Positions 22,034 through 29,796 of a stretch of DNA of 38,086 bases are shown here, in pieces. Position numbers and translations under genes: made by a program. The stretch covers positions 1 through 38,086 of the IMG/VR virus record IMGVR_UViG_3300022227_000010; one strand, written 5' to 3'. The notes below the pieces were generated by a model. The model searched no databases, was not told the origin of the DNA, and worked only from the letters and a program-made list of their open reading frames with translations. The stretch's first letter is position 1. Each line of letters opens with the position of its first letter. This DNA comes from a virus.

Positions 22034-22081
22034 TTACCATTGACATTGGTGGGTTACCATTAGTATATTTGTTATACCATT
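22034..22081 (+). promoter_or_regulatory. Plus-strand promoter overlaid by three 20-bp-spaced repeats
   Basis: TTGACA (22040-22045), an 18-bp spacer and TATATT (22064-22069) form a strong sigma-70-like promoter for the plus-strand cassette. TACCATT occurs at 22035-22041, 22055-22061 and 22075-22081, exactly 20 bp apart, flanking and overlapping the promoter elements. This periodicity places the sites on one DNA face and suggests cooperative operator binding. Confidence 0.75.
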
Positions 22082-22135
22082 ACTGAAGAGTAATTGGGTG
22101 ATCCCCAATAGGAAAACAAAAAGAGGAATAATAAA

Positions 22136-22561
22136 ATGGACATAAATAAACAAACACTAAAACAGTTTAGAGTATCTTTTGCAAAAGCCGTTATGTCGCT
22201 TGAAGAAGAATACGAAGTTAAAGTAAACATGAGGAATATATCCTTTGGCGATGTTTCATTTACTGCAAAGGTAGAAGTTACCAACGGCGCAAATCCGGAA
22301 GAAGTGGCAAGAAATTCTTTTGAGCAAGACTTGAAAAATTACGGCACTTGGTTCCCAGAAATTACAATGGAACATTTTGAAAAAGGCTTGTCATACTATG
22401 GAAATCAAATAAAGATTGTAGGGTTCAAACCACGATCGCCGAAATATCCTATAATTTATAAACAGAATGGAAGGCGATTTAAAACATCTTACGAATCTAT
22501 TAAAACGGCATTAGGCGTAAACAAACCAACCGTTATAAAGGTAAAGGCGACAAAAAAGTAA
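22136..22561 (+). CDS. Hypothetical protein, 141 aa
   Basis: The product (MDINKQTLKQFRVSFAKAVMSLEEEYEVKVNMRNISFGDVSFTAKVEVTNG...) begins with a helix and a beta segment, then has SFEQDLKNYGTWFPEITMEHFEKGLSYYGNQIKIVGFKPRSPKYPIIYKQNGRRFKTSYESIKTALG. The last part, 'G.kprspKYPii...G..fK.s.e.v..aL', occurs in small phage proteins of unknown function. AAAGAGGAATAATAAA gives a strong ribosome-binding site. It is the first gene of the second plus-strand cassette. Confidence 0.7.
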   Translation: MDINKQTLKQFRVSFAKAVMSLEEEYEVKVNMRNISFGDVSFTAKVEVTNGANPEEVARNSFEQDLKNYGTWFPEITMEHFEKGLSYYGNQIKIVGFKPRSPKYPIIYKQNGRRFKTSYESIKTALGVNKPTVIKVKATKK

Positions 22562-22660
22562 ATAATGCAAAGAGGAACAAAACATAACCGTCTTGGGGCA
22601 AATTCCTCGCCTATTGCCGATCCTTCGGTCAAGGCGGTTTCATTAAAGAGGAATAAAACA

Positions 22661-23248
22661 ATGAAAGTATTAGTTGCTTGTGAATATAGCGGAAGGGTTA
22701 GGGATGCCTTCGCTAAAAAGGGACACGATGCTTGGTCGTGTGATTTATTACCAACAGATCAACCAAATGGAAATCATCATCAAGGTGACATAAAAGATAT
22801 TTTATATGATAACTGGGATTTGATTATCGCACATCCTCCGTGTACTTATTTTGCCAATAGCGGTGTAAGTTGGTTGCATCGAGATTCTTCAAGATGGGCG
22901 AAATTAGACGAAAGCGCAGAATTTTTTAATCTATTTCTTAACCATCCATGCGATAAAATTGCCATCGAAAATCCTGTACCCCATAAATACGCATTGGAAA
23001 GAATTGGCGGGAAAAAATATACACAAACCATTCAACCGTGGCAATTTGGACACGATGCAAGCAAAAGAACTTGCTTATGGTTAAAAAACCTACCATTACT
23101 TAAACCGACCAAAACAATTAAGAAGGCTCGATATTCCAATCAAACGCCAAGCGGACAAAACAATCTTGGGCCATCGGCAAAACGATGGAAAATACGATCA
23201 GAAACATACATTGGAATTGCCAACGCAATGGCAGACCAATGGGGGTAG
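22661..23248 (+). CDS. DNA methyltransferase-like protein (C5-cytosine type core)
   Basis: From ATG 22661 (AAAGAGGAATAAAACA upstream) the product is 195 residues: MKVLVACEYSGRVRDAFAKKGHDAWSCDLLPT (SAM-binding-like strand-Gly loop), a GDIKDIL segment, HPPCTYFANSGVSWL with a Pro-Cys pair like the catalytic PC of C5 methylases, and IAIENPVPHKY resembling the ENV motif. It is much shorter than full C5 methylases and lacks an obvious target-recognition domain, so specificity or activity is uncertain. Modification of phage DNA against host restriction is the usual inference. The 99-bp leader contains a third AAAGAGGAA motif without a usable ATG and a GC-rich hairpin. Confidence 0.78.
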   Translation: MKVLVACEYSGRVRDAFAKKGHDAWSCDLLPTDQPNGNHHQGDIKDILYDNWDLIIAHPPCTYFANSGVSWLHRDSSRWAKLDESAEFFNLFLNHPCDKIAIENPVPHKYALERIGGKKYTQTIQPWQFGHDASKRTCLWLKNLPLLKPTKTIKKARYSNQTPSGQNNLGPSAKRWKIRSETYIGIANAMADQWG

Positions 23249-23499
23249 TATTATGCACAACGCCAGATATGGATTGTTTCTGTGGCAAAGAAGCTACGAC
23301 TTACGAAGGGACAATCCCACGATGTACAGGCTGTTATGAAGAGTGGGTAGAAACTGTATTGCGTGAATGGGCCTTGGATGATTTTGATTTTGATTCATGG
23401 ACTCGGCCATATTGGATTTTTACGCAACAGGATGCGAAATTGCTTAAAGAGCATATCCTATCAAGCGATTGGTATAAAAAACTGAAAGAGGAGATATAA
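23239..23499 (+). CDS. Zinc-finger-like small protein, 86 aa
   Basis: I choose ATG 23239, overlapping the methyltransferase end by 10 bp; ATG 23269 is an alternative. The CFCGKEATTYEGTIPRCTGCYEEW segment has C-x-C and C-x2-C pairs 13 residues apart, a compact zinc-binding knuckle. The C-terminus is helical and acidic then basic (DAKLLKEHILSSDWYKKLKEEI). Its stop overlaps the next start (TAATG). Function unknown; coupled to the methyltransferase. Confidence 0.6.
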   Translation: MGVVLCTTPDMDCFCGKEATTYEGTIPRCTGCYEEWVETVLREWALDDFDFDSWTRPYWIFTQQDAKLLKEHILSSDWYKKLKEEI

Positions 23500-23657
23500 T
23501 GGAATTCACTTGCATAGAATGTGAAACGCTCTACGATGATACTGATGGAGATACGGATGAGAGGATGTGTAATAAGTGTCTTGAGGAAATTACTAATCTG
23601 GAATATAGCTACACAGAGGATAGGAAAAGGGTCGCAGATCGTAGAAAAAAAGAATAA
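23499..23657 (+). CDS. Zinc-ribbon miniprotein, 52 aa
   Basis: ATG 23499, coupled to the previous stop (TAATG, with AAAGAGGAGATATA upstream), opens 52 codons (MEFTCIECETLYDDTDGDTDERMCNKCLEE...). Two CxxC pairs (residues 5-8 and 24-27) form a classic zinc ribbon with a very acidic loop. The C-terminus is basic (DRKRVADRRKKE). It ends 5 bp from the convergent tail gene. Confidence 0.68.
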   Translation: MEFTCIECETLYDDTDGDTDERMCNKCLEEITNLEYSYTEDRKRVADRRKKE

Positions 23658-23669
23658 GTAACTTATTCT
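23651..23669. repeat. Palindrome shared by two convergent stop codons
   Basis: AGAATAAGT-A-ACTTATTCT is a perfect 9-bp inverted repeat that contains both TAA stops of the convergent genes. It is too AT-rich and tight for a strong terminator, but may act weakly in both directions. Confidence 0.55.
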
Positions 23670-24505
23670 GAGATCTGGATGTTGGCCGAGTAGCGATCAG
23701 ATGCTATTTGGCCAACGATTGGCTTCCCAGCCATTCTTACATAGTATTTATCTGAATTATCGTCCACAAATAGGAAATTTTTATCGCTTCCATCCAAATT
23801 CCCATATAAGGTATCCAATTCCCCTCTAAAAGTCGAATCGATATTAGGCATACTCAAGTCCCACTTCCGTCGAGAAACGCCCGTTTTGTGGGCATATTCA
23901 ACGCCGTTTTCTGACTCGATCACTTTATTTTGGGGAATACGGTTAAATTTACCATCTAAGGCCCACATATGGGGGAAAGTCACCAATTCACCCAATATGA
24001 CCTCATTTAATTCCAGATCCATTGATGAAGTGGATGATTCAACTTGAAAAACCCAGTACTGTTTTGTGGTGGCTGAAAATGAAACAATATTCCACCCGGC
24101 CGTTATTGATGTACTGGTCAATTCCGAGTAACTGGCTCCAGCGGAATCTGATGTATAAATATAAAAGGTGACATTGGAATCAGCCTTGCCGCAATAAAAT
24201 GATACAAAGTCACATTGTTTAGCCGATGCCAAACTATATCGTATCCCATTTTTCTTTTCGGTGAAACTAACTGGCGCACCATCTAAATTATCATTAACAC
24301 GACCGGGGCCAGTAAGGTTTGAAGTTGCAACAAATGACCATTGTGCAAGCCCAGATGCGCTAAAAGTAGCTATTTCAGATCCGAATAACCCGGTGGCCGT
24401 ACCGAATGTTGTTGATCCGGCCCCAGAAGATGTTTCAATCCAACCTTGGGAAACAGTACGGCCTTTCATCCCGGCCGTATCAGCGTATATTTTAGGCAAT
24501 GCCAT
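23663..24505 (-). CDS. Tail tip structural protein (paralogue 2)
   Basis: The 280-residue product starts MALPKIYADTAGMKGRTVSQGWIETSS and is beta-rich, Ser/Thr/Gly-rich. Its C-terminal 100 residues (NGVEYAHKTGVSRRKWDLSMPNIDSTFRGELDTLYGNLDGSDKNFLFVDDNSDKYYVRMAGKP) align by eye with the C-terminus of the preceding 255-residue protein. It lies downstream of the tail hub-like gene, so a distal tail or baseplate position is likely. The start overlaps the upstream stop by one base. Confidence 0.68.
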   Translation of the reverse strand: MALPKIYADTAGMKGRTVSQGWIETSSGAGSTTFGTATGLFGSEIATFSASGLAQWSFVATSNLTGPGRVNDNLDGAPVSFTEKKNGIRYSLASAKQCDFVSFYCGKADSNVTFYIYTSDSAGASYSELTSTSITAGWNIVSFSATTKQYWVFQVESSTSSMDLELNEVILGELVTFPHMWALDGKFNRIPQNKVIESENGVEYAHKTGVSRRKWDLSMPNIDSTFRGELDTLYGNLDGSDKNFLFVDDNSDKYYVRMAGKPIVGQIASDRYSANIQISE

Positions 24506-25272
24506 TACGACAATTGCTGGGTCAGTTGAATACTTGTATTATATGTTTGGTAAGCTATTTGTTTTTTCTGGAGTGACTTATCGCTCATGCGAACCCAATT
24601 CCAATCAGAACCATCATAATATAAAAATTTAAAGCGTGAACCTTCAACTGCATCACGAAGGGTTGTTAAACTGGTCATCTGAGAGTCTGTTAATCGTGTC
24701 CATTCCCACTCCCATGTCTCTTTTCCATTATATCTTTTATGTGAGTATTCAACACCGCCGTATGACATTACATTAGACACTCCGAATACCTTACCGAACT
24801 TACCCCCCAGATCGTAATTGCGATCGAATGTATATTTTGTCCCCACCATTATTTCAGAACAATAACTCCATGTTAAGGCTTGATCGTTCACTATATATAA
24901 ATATTGCAAGGAAGATACAGTCATATCATGGACATTCCATCCGGCTGTATTGTCAGTAGACCATGATGCGACTGCGGTTCCAATAGTGGAATCATCACTT
25001 GCGTATACAGATAAATTATTATCATCGAGTATTGTATGATAAAGAGCAATGGCATTGGGTGATGATGATGCACCCATATCAATCCTTATCGCATGATATT
25101 GCGTTCCAACCGATATAGCTGAACCAATATTTTGATCTGACACTCTCTCGACATTTGTGATTGTTGAACTTGCGGTGAATGTATCTGATGCTCCTATGCC
25201 GGATACCGACCCAGCAACAACCGCCCCGGTGTCGTACATATTTGGATCTGGATATAAGAAGTATTGTGCCAT
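24505..25272 (-). CDS. Tail tip structural protein (paralogue 1)
   Basis: The 255-residue product is beta-rich. The C-terminal region (GGVEYSHKRYNGKETWEWEWTRLTDSQMTSLTTLRDAVEGSRFKFLYYDGSDWNWVRMSDKSLQKKQIAYQTYNTSIQLTQ) shares the pattern G-VEY-HK...W-W-----L---L--L...F-F--D-S---VRM--K with its neighbour. The middle carries a carbohydrate-binding-like jelly-roll pattern (IRIDMGASSSPNAIALYHTILDDNNLSVYASDDST). It is coupled to both neighbours by one-base stop/start overlaps. Confidence 0.68.
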   Translation of the reverse strand: MAQYFLYPDPNMYDTGAVVAGSVSGIGASDTFTASSTITNVERVSDQNIGSAISVGTQYHAIRIDMGASSSPNAIALYHTILDDNNLSVYASDDSTIGTAVASWSTDNTAGWNVHDMTVSSLQYLYIVNDQALTWSYCSEIMVGTKYTFDRNYDLGGKFGKVFGVSNVMSYGGVEYSHKRYNGKETWEWEWTRLTDSQMTSLTTLRDAVEGSRFKFLYYDGSDWNWVRMSDKSLQKKQIAYQTYNTSIQLTQQLS

Positions 25273-27383
25273 TAGTTTATCTGCCTTGCTGAAAATTTCA
25301 TTGAATGAGCCATGCGGGATGTGGATGTAACCATGAACACTTTACCAGACCATGACTCCCCAAATGGTGCATATGGGTAACTGGAATCGATAGCAATTTG
25401 GTCACCCACCTCTAACTTATAGTACAAAGGGTTGACAATTTCCCCGCTGATTTTGATATATAAATCACCAATTAGACCATCGTAATAATCAAACCATCTC
25501 TGCGCCGATGAACTATCCGCATAGGCATCCAGTTTAACCTCTTTAACACCCTCTAAATCTTTTGTTATATTTAAACGATCTCTTTTTGTGTCGTTATCTC
25601 CGTTAGTTAAAGTAACTTCGTCTGCATACGCACCCCTTGCCGGGTTCTTATTCCATTGGATATGCATTTTAGTTACGATCTCATCAAACGGCACATGACT
25701 CACCTTTAAATTTTTAATATCGTCCGCAGTCAATGTTTCGCTGGCACTCGGACTTCCCGGAACCACGATGTATTGGAGATTACCATTGGATCTCATCCTT
25801 GCGATAAAACCACCCTCTTCTTGAAGCTTTTCAAGAATCTTTCTTAATGAAGTTGGTTTGTTGACCCAGAATCTAACAGGCCAATCAGTCCTTTCTGTAT
25901 CGACATCTAACCCGGATGACCAATTCTCTGGGGTGGTGTATACCCCAGAATCAACCCCGTATTCTGTGAATCGATGTATCAGATCGCGATGTGCTTCGTG
26001 AATTTTAGTGACAATACCAGTAGTCCAGGATCTCGATAAGCCATCATTCCCAATATAAACTGTATCCAAATCTGCGCGTTCTTTTGCTGTTGCCTGTGGC
26101 TCGTCTGTTTCATCATTCTGGGATGTGATTTGTAAATAAATATCATATATCTTACCCGTAGCCGTCAAATCATATCCATAGCCATCATCATCGGCATCAG
26201 ATATGACTTGAATGGTAATAGAATCTGGTAGTTGATCGTCATTAGATGCAGCATTACCCGTTAGAATCACTCGGCTATAATCACTCCCACTCCCATCGGG
26301 ATCTGCATATCCACTCGTTGAAGTTGTCCCAGCAGATGTCTTGCTTATAATGGTCGCACCTTGGCCATAGCTATTTTCCGCAATCGAAACCGTCCCTGTT
26401 ACACCGGGGACTGCACCCGCGAATGTGACATCTGCTTTGATGTATAGAATCATGGCGGTTATTTTGCCAGAGATATTGGGTAGGGTTATTTTAAGATCAG
26501 TTGAAATAGGTATGCCGCCGTCCGTGTCACTCACAGCAGTCGCGGTTGCGTAGGTTGTCTTAGATGTATCGTAACTATTTTCCGGGTCAGTCCATCCATT
26601 CAAGGCCGCAGTTCCATTTGGTCTTAGGCGATATGTTCTTATAATCTGATCACCGACACCAAGCGCATCTTTACCATCTTGGGTTGTTGTTGCGGTGTTA
26701 TGAGCCAGATTGACGAACATATCGGCGTTGCTATCATAATAGTTAGCGGCGGCGCTTGATGATATTGAATTGGCGGTTAGAAAAAACAATTGATTCCCAG
26801 CAGAAGATGTAAAAGGAGCGGGGTATAAACTTATTTTAGTTGATAACCCCGTTGTGTCGTTGGCGGTAAAATCACCATAGGCAATTGGGACATATACCCC
26901 CGTTGTGGATTGGGTGGTTGGGATTTCAATATTATCCCATGGCCGCTCTGACACAATCTGGAATTGGATCTGATCACCAGACATTGAAATGTATCTTAAA
27001 CGGCCATTAAACACTTGTAAACAGTCACTCAGAGATGATGCGCCATTCAGTTGCGAGTAGATCTTAAAGGGTTGGTTTAAGTAGTGTGTTGACCCGCCTG
27101 TATTTAATAATTCTGTGGATATGTCGGAGCCATTATAATTGAAATTTGGGATCGTTATAGAAAGATTGGTTGTCTTGGCGGCCGACTTCTGAAGGTCGAT
27201 TGATTCGCGGATAGAAGGTTTACTTAATACAGCACCATAATAGAATACAGAACTAACCGTTGTATCGGAGAATGACAGGCCAATAAAGTTAGAGCCTGTA
27301 TCGTCAGAATGAAGCTGGAACAACCAGTTCTCTTCAAACGGACTTTGGAGTGCGCTTTCATAATTACTTGGATAAGTTAACAT
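25272..27383 (-). CDS. Tail hub / central tail tip protein
   Basis: This 703-residue protein is encoded right after the tape measure. The N-terminal 150 residues (LDLQKSAAKTTNLSITIPNFNYNG, LQVFNGRLRYISMSGDQIQFQIVS) resemble the hub/minor-tail beta modules that read 'vFxGxlrxixxsgdxixixv'. A middle region rich in Thr/Ser/Asp (about 200-450) may be an exposed insertion. The C-terminal part (LRKILEKLQEEGGFIARMRSNGNLQYIVVPG...PLYYKLEVGDQIAIDSSYPYAPFGE) fits a baseplate-hub fold. It would sit at the tail tip around the tape-measure end. Confidence 0.72.
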   Translation of the reverse strand: MLTYPSNYESALQSPFEENWLFQLHSDDTGSNFIGLSFSDTTVSSVFYYGAVLSKPSIRESIDLQKSAAKTTNLSITIPNFNYNGSDISTELLNTGGSTHYLNQPFKIYSQLNGASSLSDCLQVFNGRLRYISMSGDQIQFQIVSERPWDNIEIPTTQSTTGVYVPIAYGDFTANDTTGLSTKISLYPAPFTSSAGNQLFFLTANSISSSAAANYYDSNADMFVNLAHNTATTTQDGKDALGVGDQIIRTYRLRPNGTAALNGWTDPENSYDTSKTTYATATAVSDTDGGIPISTDLKITLPNISGKITAMILYIKADVTFAGAVPGVTGTVSIAENSYGQGATIISKTSAGTTSTSGYADPDGSGSDYSRVILTGNAASNDDQLPDSITIQVISDADDDGYGYDLTATGKIYDIYLQITSQNDETDEPQATAKERADLDTVYIGNDGLSRSWTTGIVTKIHEAHRDLIHRFTEYGVDSGVYTTPENWSSGLDVDTERTDWPVRFWVNKPTSLRKILEKLQEEGGFIARMRSNGNLQYIVVPGSPSASETLTADDIKNLKVSHVPFDEIVTKMHIQWNKNPARGAYADEVTLTNGDNDTKRDRLNITKDLEGVKEVKLDAYADSSSAQRWFDYYDGLIGDLYIKISGEIVNPLYYKLEVGDQIAIDSSYPYAPFGESWSGKVFMVTSTSRMAHSMKFSARQIN

Positions 27384-29116
27384 TATGCAAGGTTCATCGT
27401 GGCCGCTTGTTTGATGGCCGGAATTACTTCATCCATAACAAATTCATTCGATAAGACATTTCCTGTGATATTTATACTAACAGGGGATGTTTGCGGCCCA
27501 GCAATATTTGGGCCTTCAAGTGGTACGACATTTACAGATTCACGGCCACTTTCCCCGACTAACATCATCTGTGGGCCGTCCGTTATAAAACTGGCTCCAG
27601 TTGCCGCTTTATTCATTTGTGACATCTGTTTTTCAATGTTTATAACATTGGCCATACCCGAAGCAATTACGCTGGCCGCCATAGCGATACCAAGAAAACC
27701 GCCCTGTTCTAACGCTTTATTTGCGCCAGCATACATATTAATAATAGCGGAAGCCTGTGCCATCTTTGCACCAACTTTCGCATTCCCGCCAGCGGCTTCA
27801 TTTAAAGCGGCGAAACTACCAATCATGGCCCCTGTTGCCTTGACTTTTGCTTGTTTTATCTGCTCATCAAGTGCGACTTCTTTAAATCTTAATTTTAAGT
27901 ATTTCTCTTGTTGTTCGGTCGTTACATTCGCACCCGCCAATCGAATTTCACGCTCTTGGATAGATAGTTCCATGCGGGTATCAGACAACTGTTTTTCTAA
28001 TGTATTACGATTCACCAATGACGATATTTCATCATCCGTCATTGCTTTATTAAAGATATAATTTTCAGATGTAGAAAGGTTTAGAAGTTTCCGAACACCA
28101 AGTTCTTCCCTCAATAGTCTCAGTTTTTCTTTTAAACCGATTACTACTGCCGCTTCTGGGCCTTTTGTTTCAGATTCATCTGGTTTCTTATTGGATTCCT
28201 CTACAACTTTAAGCCATTCGCGCATGGCGATAGTCGCCGCATTTTTCTTTTCGGTAAAAGTGCCAACTGATTTTAAGTATGTTTCCCACCAAATACTTGA
28301 ACCCGATAGTATTTTTGTCCCCTTAAATAACAGATTATTCCAATTTACTAAAATTGGAAGCGCTACTTTTCCTGTCTCTTCATTTAGGTCACTTATCTTG
28401 TTTCTTAATTGATCAAGTTTGCCGATATCTGTATCTGCGAGTGCTTGGGCAAACCCCTCAAAGTTTTTATCCAGTTCCCCAACAAGGTAACTAAATTCCT
28501 CGGTTGGCCCTTTCGATCTTGCCGATTGTAAGCCAAATTCATCAATCACAACACCAGCCCGACTCATTGCCGATGCTTGGCCTGTGAATGCTTTACCAAC
28601 CATTATAGCCGCAGACTGAAGGTCTTGCCCCGTAGCGGCGGCCATATCTAAGATTCTTGGGGTTAATTCTGCAATTGCTTTTTCGTTTAGTTGGAATGTA
28701 GACAACATGGCTTGGGCTGATATAATCGCTTCATCGCCGAATGTAGTGATTTGTTGATATGCGCCCGCTAATGCAATTAAACGGTCGGCCGCACCGTCCG
28801 TAGCATCTGCTACATTTTTCATACCTCTTTGAATCTTGGCTTCGGATTCAAGCTGAACGCGATAAATATTAACCAATTTTTTAATAGCCGCTATAGTGCC
28901 ACCAATTGCGAAGCTATATAAAAGCATGATGTTTCTAAGGCGGCCTACTTCGCGTTGCATACCCTTTGTAACACCGCGCATATTCTTTGCGCCTTTTGAA
29001 TAATTTTTACCAGCTTTGTTAACTTTATCGGTGGCGTTCTTTAATTGATCAAGCTGTTGTTTAGCGGTAGGTGTACCTTCTACGACAATTTTAATGACTG
29101 TTTTATTTACGGGCAT
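27383..29116 (-). CDS. Tape measure protein
   Basis: The 577-residue product is largely helical and Ala/Gly-rich. The start KTVIKIVVEGTPTAKQQLDQLKNATDKVNKAGKNYSKG is typical; a hydrophobic segment follows at about 62-85 (IMLLYSFAIGGTIAAIKKLV). Next comes a tape-measure domain (AGAYQQITTFGDEAIISAQAML... AATGQDLQSAAIMVGKAFTGQASAMSRAGVVID). A Gly/Ala-rich hydrophobic region near 450-500 probably helps DNA cross the membrane. At about 1.5 angstrom per residue the tail would be roughly 85 nm long, which is an estimate. It overlaps the upstream frameshift-product gene by 14 bp. Confidence 0.92.
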   Translation of the reverse strand: MPVNKTVIKIVVEGTPTAKQQLDQLKNATDKVNKAGKNYSKGAKNMRGVTKGMQREVGRLRNIMLLYSFAIGGTIAAIKKLVNIYRVQLESEAKIQRGMKNVADATDGAADRLIALAGAYQQITTFGDEAIISAQAMLSTFQLNEKAIAELTPRILDMAAATGQDLQSAAIMVGKAFTGQASAMSRAGVVIDEFGLQSARSKGPTEEFSYLVGELDKNFEGFAQALADTDIGKLDQLRNKISDLNEETGKVALPILVNWNNLLFKGTKILSGSSIWWETYLKSVGTFTEKKNAATIAMREWLKVVEESNKKPDESETKGPEAAVVIGLKEKLRLLREELGVRKLLNLSTSENYIFNKAMTDDEISSLVNRNTLEKQLSDTRMELSIQEREIRLAGANVTTEQQEKYLKLRFKEVALDEQIKQAKVKATGAMIGSFAALNEAAGGNAKVGAKMAQASAIINMYAGANKALEQGGFLGIAMAASVIASGMANVINIEKQMSQMNKAATGASFITDGPQMMLVGESGRESVNVVPLEGPNIAGPQTSPVSINITGNVLSNEFVMDEVIPAIKQAATMNLA

Positions 29117-29486
29117 CGATTTGTTTCTTTGATTCTATTGCTGTCATTTCGGTATGGATAATTGAAAAGCATTGCAGACGATGTGCGCTGGTGGAATCGA
29201 GATCACGACCCGGCGGCACATTAAGTCTGGTACAGTAATAATATTCATTTATAATACTTTCAAGTTCTAAATCCCTAAAGTAAAGAGAATTGACGAAATG
29301 GAAATGATTGAAATACATCTGCTGTCCATCTGTATATTTATTCTCTTCATCTTCAGCACATATCCTTTCAAGTTCTTCCCAGATTTCTTCTTCGTTGTAC
29401 TCGATTTTCTTTCTAAGAGTCGGCGACTGAGCGCGGTATGATCCTTTAGTTAGATTCGCGGGGAACTGGGATTCCGCGAATCCCAT
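29103..29486 (-). CDS. Tail assembly chaperone, frameshift extension (gpT-like)
   Basis: The frame from ATG 29486 encodes 127 residues (MGFAESQFPANLTKGSYRAQSPTLRKKIEYNEEEIWEELERICAEDEENK...). It lacks a ribosome-binding site. The same frame is open back to the A8 run in the end of the preceding gene (29524-29531), adding NERRLRLLCWFVH. A -1 slip there gives a fusion of about 230 residues. That is the gpG/gpGT arrangement known from lambda and most siphophages, where the minor fusion and the major short form chaperone the tape measure. Product identity rests on position between tail tube and tape measure. Confidence 0.82.
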   Translation of the reverse strand: MGFAESQFPANLTKGSYRAQSPTLRKKIEYNEEEIWEELERICAEDEENKYTDGQQMYFNHFHFVNSLYFRDLELESIINEYYYCTRLNVPPGRDLDSTSAHRLQCFSIIHTEMTAIESKKQIDARK

Positions 29487-29509
29487 GTGGACGAACCAAC
29501 AAAGTAATC

Positions 29510-29794
29510 TCAGCCGCCTTTCATTTTTTTTGGTGGATTCTGATAAGCAGTTTGGATATCGGACAAAACAAGATCAATTTCTTCTTGCTTTAACCCGCCT
29601 AACTGTTTTTCACTTTCTTCTTCAGACCCAAAAGCCATTATGGCTACGAGGTCAAGAAGATCCATCCAACGATCTACATCTAACTTCCCAGTATCGACAT
29701 TAATGGCCTTGAGTTCGGCCCGGTGGAGTTCCCTTTGTTTACCGTAGGTAATCTCCGCAACATCGTAGTTGCCGTGTTTCGTTTCTATTTTCAA
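29510..29794 (-). CDS. Tail assembly chaperone, short form (gpG-like)
   Basis: The 94-residue product (MKIETKHGNYDVAEITYGKQRELHRAELKAIN...EEIDLVLSDIQTAYQNPPKKMKGG) starts 2 bp after the tail tube gene's stop and has the small acidic alpha/beta character of gpG-type chaperones. The last codons CCA AAA AAA ATG carry the slippery run that leads into the downstream frame. It would coat the tape measure during tail assembly and leave before tail completion. Confidence 0.82.
   Translation of the reverse strand: MKIETKHGNYDVAEITYGKQRELHRAELKAINVDTGKLDVDRWMDLLDLVAIMAFGSEEESEKQLGGLKQEEIDLVLSDIQTAYQNPPKKMKGG
29524..29531 (-). promoter_or_regulatory. -1 ribosomal frameshift site (A8 slippery run)
   Basis: On the minus strand CCA CCA AAA AAA ATG contains the heptamer A AAA AAA in the zero frame, 14 bp before the short form's stop. 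After a -1 slip the next codons read AAT GAA AGG and stay open to 29103. I did not identify a downstream stimulatory structure. Confidence 0.78.
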
Positions 29795-29796
29795 TT

